A stretch of DNA of 14,702 bases from Panacagrimonas sp052387335 (lineage in GTDB: Bacteria > Pseudomonadota > Gammaproteobacteria > Nevskiales > Nevskiaceae), in assembly GCA_052387335.1 (NCBI GenBank), contig JBQTJH010000271.1:1-14702 (forward strand), given 5' to 3'. Position 1 is the first letter of the stretch; each line of letters starts with the position of its first letter. Both the position numbers and the translations under genes were made by a program. Shown here piece after piece: positions 6,921-14,702 of this stretch. The notes under the pieces were generated by a model. It saw only the letters and a list, made by a program, of their open reading frames with translations. It did not search any database and was not told the DNA's origin.

Positions 6921-7009
6921 GCCCTCACCCCAACCCCTCTCCCGGAGGGACGGGGCTAAGGGTTCCTTCTCCCGCCGGGAGAAGGTGGCGCGAAGCGCCG
7001 GATGAGGGC
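6921..7009. repeat. Nested-hairpin intergenic repeat between gltB and gltD
   Basis: The ends GCCCTCACCC (6921-6930) and GGATGAGGGC (7000-7009) are inverted repeats with one mismatch. Inside are CCTTCTCCCG (6965-6974) facing CGGGAGAAGG (6976-6985), a 10-bp palindrome with one central base, and GGCGC-GAA-GCGCC (6987-6999). The phrase CTCACCCCAACCCCTCTCCC together with GCGCGAAGCGCCGGATGAGGG is, from memory, a dispersed repeat common in proteobacterial intergenic DNA. Here it sits inside an operon, where it could reduce or stabilise the downstream gltD part of the message. It explains most of the 165-bp gap. Confidence 0.75.
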
Positions 7010-7036
7010 TCTCTCAGAGCCTCACTGCCGTGTAAA

Positions 7037-8557
<1,521 letters not shown>

Positions 8558-8632
8558 CAGCTTGACGCTGATGTCGGCCTTCGGATTGGCGTTCTTGAGA
8601 TCGTGGATCAGCTGTGCCAGATCCTCGATGGA

Positions 8633-11752
<3,120 letters not shown>

Positions 11753-11787
11753 GACACACCGCACTCGTGTGCAAACCGGAACCTGGG

Positions 11788-11816
11788 AGCTTAGGCGAGC
11801 GCAATATCAATGCCAA
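11788..11816 (-). promoter_or_regulatory. Candidate sigma-70 promoter for gltB
   Basis: On the minus strand TTGGCA (11816-11811; 5 of 6 to consensus) is followed after exactly 17 bases by TAAGCT (11793-11788; 3 of 6). Transcription would start near 11781, leaving a leader of about 30 bases before ATG 11752. The -35 box overlaps the arm of the adjacent hairpin (11814-11854). The -10 match is weak. Confidence 0.35.
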
Positions 11817-11854
11817 GCAGATTAATTGGGGTCAGGTACGAATTAATCCGCTTG
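11814..11854. repeat. Long hairpin flanking the RAYT gene, with GGG(G)(A/T)CAG direct repeats
   Basis: CAAGCAGATTAATT (11814-11827) pairs with AATTAATCCGCTTG (11841-11854): 14 bp, one mismatch, with the 13-base loop GGGGTCAGGTACG. Part of the unit recurs 49 bases further on: TAATTGGGGTCAG (11823-11835) against TAATTAGGGACAG (11872-11884), 11 of 13 identical. A smaller hairpin, AAGAG-AAGCT-CTCTT (11888-11902), overlaps the RAYT stop codon. Together they fill the 3' flank of the RAYT gene up to the gltB promoter region. I recall similar GGGG(A/T)CAG motifs beside related RAYT genes but could not check this. Confidence 0.6.
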
Positions 11855-11900
11855 ATTGAGGTGACGCAGAGTAATTAGGGACAGATTAAGAGAAGCTCTC

Positions 11901-12596
11901 TTAGGAAGGCTTTCGCATGGGGGGCCGACCCGCTTGTGATCGGCGCAGGCGCCGGCTCACCCGAGCCTGGACCTCGTGCACGAAGTCGTCGTCCCCCAGC
12001 GCCCAGTTGTTCAGGGCCGAATCGGTGAGGCTGGCCTGCTCCCGGACCGCGATACCCTGATTGACCAGATCGACATACCGCGCCTCGCGCTCGAACGGGG
12101 TGTTGCCCAGCCCCCAGATCAATGCGTGGGGCGTGATGCGCCGGTCCGGCGCGATGCCGGCGTAGTGGCGGTAGCTGCTCCAGGGGTGGTCGGCCGGTCG
12201 CAGCACCATGCCGGCGCGGACCGGGTTGAGGTCGATATACACCATGCAGGCCAGCAGATAGCGCTCGGTCTGGATCACGGTGGCGCGGTAGCGCCCTTCC
12301 CACAGCGTGCCGGTACGCGCGTGGCGGCGGTTGAAATACTGCGCGTAACGCCGGCCCAGGGCCTGCATCATGCGTGGCAACCCGCTGGCTTCCTCGGGGG
12401 TGGCCAGCAGATGCAGGTGATTGCTCATCAGCACATAGCTGTGCACCGCGACTTTTTCGGTCTGCGCGTACTGCTGCATCAGACTCAGGAACATCTCGAA
12501 ATCGGCCGGCTCGCGAAACACGACCTGTCGGTCGTTGCCGCGATGAATGACGTGATGCGGATAGCCGGGAACGCAGAGGCGGGGTAACCGGGCCAT
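11901..12596 (-). CDS. REP-associated tyrosine transposase (RAYT, Y1/HUH superfamily)
   Basis: The 231-residue protein belongs to the single-stranded-DNA HUH nucleases related to IS200/IS605 TnpA. RAYTs are thought to move or maintain REP palindromes and are usually single-copy, domesticated genes. The opening MARLPRLCVPGYPHHVIHRGN is diagnostic; the metal-binding HxH is His60/His62 in MSNHLHLL. Tyr113 in QTERYLLACMVYIDLNPVRAGMV fits the catalytic tyrosine (Tyr115 in the E. coli protein, with its histidines at 62 and 64). WEGRYRATVI and HPWSSYRHYAG complete the family pattern. The length is full and no residue is obviously lost, so it may be active. ATG 12594-12596 lies 15 bases after the dgt-like stop, so it is probably read from the aroB-dgt transcript. 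Its only non-coding flank is the palindromic DNA on the gltB side. Confidence 0.9.
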   Translation of the reverse strand: MARLPRLCVPGYPHHVIHRGNDRQVVFREPADFEMFLSLMQQYAQTEKVAVHSYVLMSNHLHLLATPEEASGLPRMMQALGRRYAQYFNRRHARTGTLWEGRYRATVIQTERYLLACMVYIDLNPVRAGMVLRPADHPWSSYRHYAGIAPDRRITPHALIWGLGNTPFEREARYVDLVNQGIAVREQASLTDSALNNWALGDDDFVHEVQARVSRRLRRSQAGRPPMRKPS

Positions 12597-12611
12597 GCCG
12601 TTCTGACTACC

Positions 12612-13775
12612 CTAACGAAGCCGTCTGGGATCAAACAGCCGCTCGTGCTCGTCGAGCGCATAGCGGTCGGTCATGCCGGCGATGTAGTCGGCCACCACTC
12701 GGGCGCGTCCGGATGTCCCGCGCGCCTGCTCCATCGTCTGTGCCTCGGCGTAGAACTCCGGCGGCATCAGGCGCGGATCGTCGAATAGCGCGTCGTACAA
12801 ATCGGTCACGACGCGGCGCGCCTTGGCCATGACGCGGTACACCTGATGGTGCATGTAGAGGTTGTCTCGCAGAAACCGCTTGAGCTGCAGATTGTCCTGG
12901 TGCGTGGCATCACTGAACGCGATCAGGGGCTGGGCCTGTGCACGAACGTCCTCGATGTCCTGCACGCCTGCAGCCTCGATTCGCTCACGACTGTTGTGCA
13001 CCAGATCCAGGACCAGCGCGTTGATGATCCTGCGGATGGTCTCGTGACGTTCCTGCTTGGGATTCATGTCCGCATGTGCGCGCCGCGCCTGATCGTGATG
13101 TCGCGCAAACAAGGGCACTTCACGCAACTGATCCAGACTCAGCAGGCGCGCACGCAGACCGTCGTCGATATCGTGATTGTTGTAGGCGATCTCATCGGCC
13201 AGATTGGCCAGCTGCGACTCCAAACCCGGCTGCGTGCGCGCGATGAATCGCTGCCCGACATCGCCGAGCGTGCGTGCGTTCTTGAGCGAGCAATGCTTGA
13301 GAATGCCTTCGCGCGTTTCGAAACAGAGATTGAGTCCGCGAAACGCCGCGTACTTGTCCTCCAGCTCGTCGACCACGCGCAGTGACTGCAGATTGTGCTC
13401 GAACCCGCCGTGCGCCTTCATGCACGCGTCCAGGGCGTCCTGTCCAGCGTGGCCAAACGGCGTGTGTCCCAGATCGTGCGACAGGGAAATGGTCTCGCAC
13501 AGGTCTTCATTCAGGCACAGCGTGCGCGCAACACTACGGGCGATTTGTGCGACTTCCAGCGAATGCGTCAGCCGTGTGCGAAACAGATCGCCTTCGTGAT
13601 TGACGAAAACCTGGGTCTTGTATTCCAGCCGCCGGAACGCGGCGCTGTGAATGATGCGGTCACGGTCACGCTGGAATTCCGTGCGCAGCTCCGGCGCTGG
13701 CTCCGCGTATCGCCGTCCGCGGCTGCGTGCCGGATCGGCAGCGCAGGAAGCTAGGGTCTGTGGATACAAGGACAT
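12612..13775 (-). CDS. dgt: dGTPase-like HD-domain deoxynucleoside triphosphate triphosphohydrolase
   Basis: The enzyme family hydrolyses dNTPs to the deoxynucleoside and triphosphate, helping to limit dNTP pools. The 387 residues contain RRYAEPAPELRTEFQRDRDR near the start, FRRLEYKTQVF, and the HD metal site. The metal ligands are His71 (RTRLTH), His100-Asp101 (SHDLGHTPFGH) and Asp194 (ADEIAYNNHDIDDG). The C terminus YIAGMTDRYALDEHERLF is typical of the shorter type, annotated dGTPase-like, which is distinct from the longer E. coli Dgt; substrate preference is therefore open. The start ATG 13773-13775 is preferred because it falls 19 bases after the aroB stop; a start at 13874 would overlap aroB by 80 bases and add an unconserved Cys/Arg-rich leader. 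The gene ends in TAG (12614-12612), evidence that TAG serves as a stop in this genome. Confidence 0.92.
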   Translation of the reverse strand: MSLYPQTLASCAADPARSRGRRYAEPAPELRTEFQRDRDRIIHSAAFRRLEYKTQVFVNHEGDLFRTRLTHSLEVAQIARSVARTLCLNEDLCETISLSHDLGHTPFGHAGQDALDACMKAHGGFEHNLQSLRVVDELEDKYAAFRGLNLCFETREGILKHCSLKNARTLGDVGQRFIARTQPGLESQLANLADEIAYNNHDIDDGLRARLLSLDQLREVPLFARHHDQARRAHADMNPKQERHETIRRIINALVLDLVHNSRERIEAAGVQDIEDVRAQAQPLIAFSDATHQDNLQLKRFLRDNLYMHHQVYRVMAKARRVVTDLYDALFDDPRLMPPEFYAEAQTMEQARGTSGRARVVADYIAGMTDRYALDEHERLFDPRRLR

Positions 13776-13794
13776 GTATCGACAGACCCGGGCA

Positions 13795-14702
13795 TCACAC
13801 CGATACCGCGAACGCGTGTGAGGGCCCGGCGTCGCAGAATTTCTGCAAGGTGGCCTGCAACAGCGGTTCGTCAAAGTCTGCGGTCAGCACCGCTTCGCCG
13901 ATGCTACGTAGCAACACCAAACGCAGCTTGCCGGCCTTCACTTTCTTGTCCAGGCCCATCAGCTCGCGAAAACCCTGCGGCGTCATGCCCGGCGGCGGCG
14001 TCGTGGGCAGCCCGGCACGGCCGATCAGACGCGTCGCACGTTCCAGCTCGGTGGCCTTGATCCAGCCCATGCGGTGCGACAGGTCGGCCGCCATGCACAT
14101 GCCGGCCGCCACCGCCTCGCCGTGCAGCCATTCGCTGTATCCGGTGAAGGTCTCCACCGCGTGGCCGAAGGTGTGGCCCAGATTGAGCAGCGCGCGCGGG
14201 CCACCGGCCACACTTTCGCGCTCATCCAGCCCGACGATGCGCGCCTTGATCGCGCAGCAGCGTTCGATGGTTTCCGCGATGAACTGAGGCTCCAGGGCCA
14301 GGATGCGATCCAAGTTTTTTTCCAGCCAACCGAACAGGATGGGATCGGCCAGCAGCCCGTACTTGATCACCTCGGCCAGACCCGCGCGCAGCTCGCGCGG
14401 GGGTAGCGTTGCCAGAGTGTCGGTGTCGGCAATCACCGCGATGGGCTGATGAAACGCGCCGAGCAGGTTCTTGCCGCGCGGATGGTTCACCGCGGTCTTG
14501 CCACCGACCGAGGAATCCACCTGGGCAAGCAAGGTCGTCGGCAGTTGCACGAAGTCGATGCCGCGCTGATACACCGAGGCACAAAAACCGGCGAGATCAC
14601 CGATCACACCGCCGCCCAGCGCGATCAGCGCCGCGTCGCGACCAAGCCGCGCCTGCAGCATCCAGTCCAGCACCTTGCCGGCCTGATCCCAGGTTTTCTG
14701 TG
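13795..14702 (-). CDS. aroB: 3-dehydroquinate synthase (partial, N terminus outside window)
   Basis: AroB converts DAHP to 3-dehydroquinate with NAD+ and a divalent metal, step two of the shikimate pathway. About 302 residues are visible; roughly 60 N-terminal ones are missing, judged from the usual length near 360. The NAD-binding block ALIALGGGVIGDLAGF (about 14655-14584) and PTTLLAQVDSSVGGKTAVN are present. The metal ligands are Glu in AEVIKYG (14371-14373), His in LGHTFGH (14173-14175) and His in WLHGEAV (14122-14124). The spacing of the two histidines matches E. coli (His247/His264). The frame is open through the window edge and ends with TGA 13797-13795, 19 bases before the dgt-like start, suggesting co-transcription. 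Confidence 0.97.
   Translation of the reverse strand, partial: QKTWDQAGKVLDWMLQARLGRDAALIALGGGVIGDLAGFCASVYQRGIDFVQLPTTLLAQVDSSVGGKTAVNHPRGKNLLGAFHQPIAVIADTDTLATLPPRELRAGLAEVIKYGLLADPILFGWLEKNLDRILALEPQFIAETIERCCAIKARIVGLDERESVAGGPRALLNLGHTFGHAVETFTGYSEWLHGEAVAAGMCMAADLSHRMGWIKATELERATRLIGRAGLPTTPPPGMTPQGFRELMGLDKKVKAGKLRLVLLRSIGEAVLTADFDEPLLQATLQKFCDAGPSHAFAVSV

Noticed and set aside
11831..11840. GTCAGGTACG shared between the RAYT flank and the region upstream of the cadherin-like gene (3043-3051)
   Set aside because: The match is only about nine bases without shared context, so chance is the likely explanation.
11875..12303. A second minus-strand frame overlapping the RAYT gene
   Set aside because: It is a different frame within the RAYT coding region and lacks the family motifs, which all lie in the 11901-12596 frame.
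13776..13874. N-terminal extension of the dgt-like gene by 33 codons
   Set aside because: It would overlap aroB by 80 bases and encode a Cys/Arg-rich leader not typical of the family; ATG 13775 leaves a normal 19-base gap.

Overview
The window is a GC-rich, gene-dense piece of a bacterial chromosome. The gene content and protein families (GltB/GltD, AroB, a Dgt-like HD phosphohydrolase, glutamine-dependent NadE, and a single-domain transaldolase) fit a gammaproteobacterium. The Xanthomonadales/Nevskiales/Chromatiales area is my guess, from protein flavour and from a nested-palindrome intergenic repeat I associate with such genomes. I cannot fix the genus. No CRISPR array, tRNA, rRNA, prophage or defence island is visible. 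Most of the window is housekeeping.

Layout. Bases 1-412 (+) are the end of nadE, converging almost stop-to-stop on a transaldolase gene (422-1069, -). Upstream of that, on the same strand, are a four-repeat cadherin-like protein (1109-2959) and a membrane-anchored metallo-beta-lactamase-fold hydrolase (3103-4032). A 213-bp divergent intergenic region leads to two unrecognised plus-strand genes, one for an exported protein (4246-4965) and one for a small helical protein (4996-5259). They converge on gltD across a 148-bp palindromic repeat element (5264-5411).

The right two thirds is one long minus-strand array, read right to left: aroB (partial at the window edge), dgt-like, a REP-associated tyrosine transposase (RAYT), gltB, gltD. 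GltB and GltD together form NADPH-dependent glutamate synthase, the GOGAT arm of ammonium assimilation. AroB is the second step of the shikimate pathway, and the dgt product degrades dNTPs. From memory, Pseudomonas has aroK-aroB-SPOR protein-gltB-gltD, so aroB near gltBD looks ancestral, with dgt and the RAYT occupying the interval here.

The main anomaly is in gltB. The frame runs from 11752 to 7037 with one in-frame amber codon (TAG, 8633-8635 on the minus strand) at the position normally held by Tyr in the FMN-domain motif PPPHHDI-Y-SIEDLAQLI. The frame on both sides is intact and well conserved. TAG also ends the dgt-like gene, so a genome-wide reassignment of TAG is unlikely. The options are a recent nonsense mutation, a base-call error, or local readthrough.

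Three structured non-coding elements deserve attention: the 148-bp palindromic element at the end of gltD, the nested-hairpin repeat between gltB and gltD (6921-7009), and the long hairpin and GGG(G)(A/T)CAG repeats between the RAYT and gltB (11814-11902), which abut a candidate gltB promoter.
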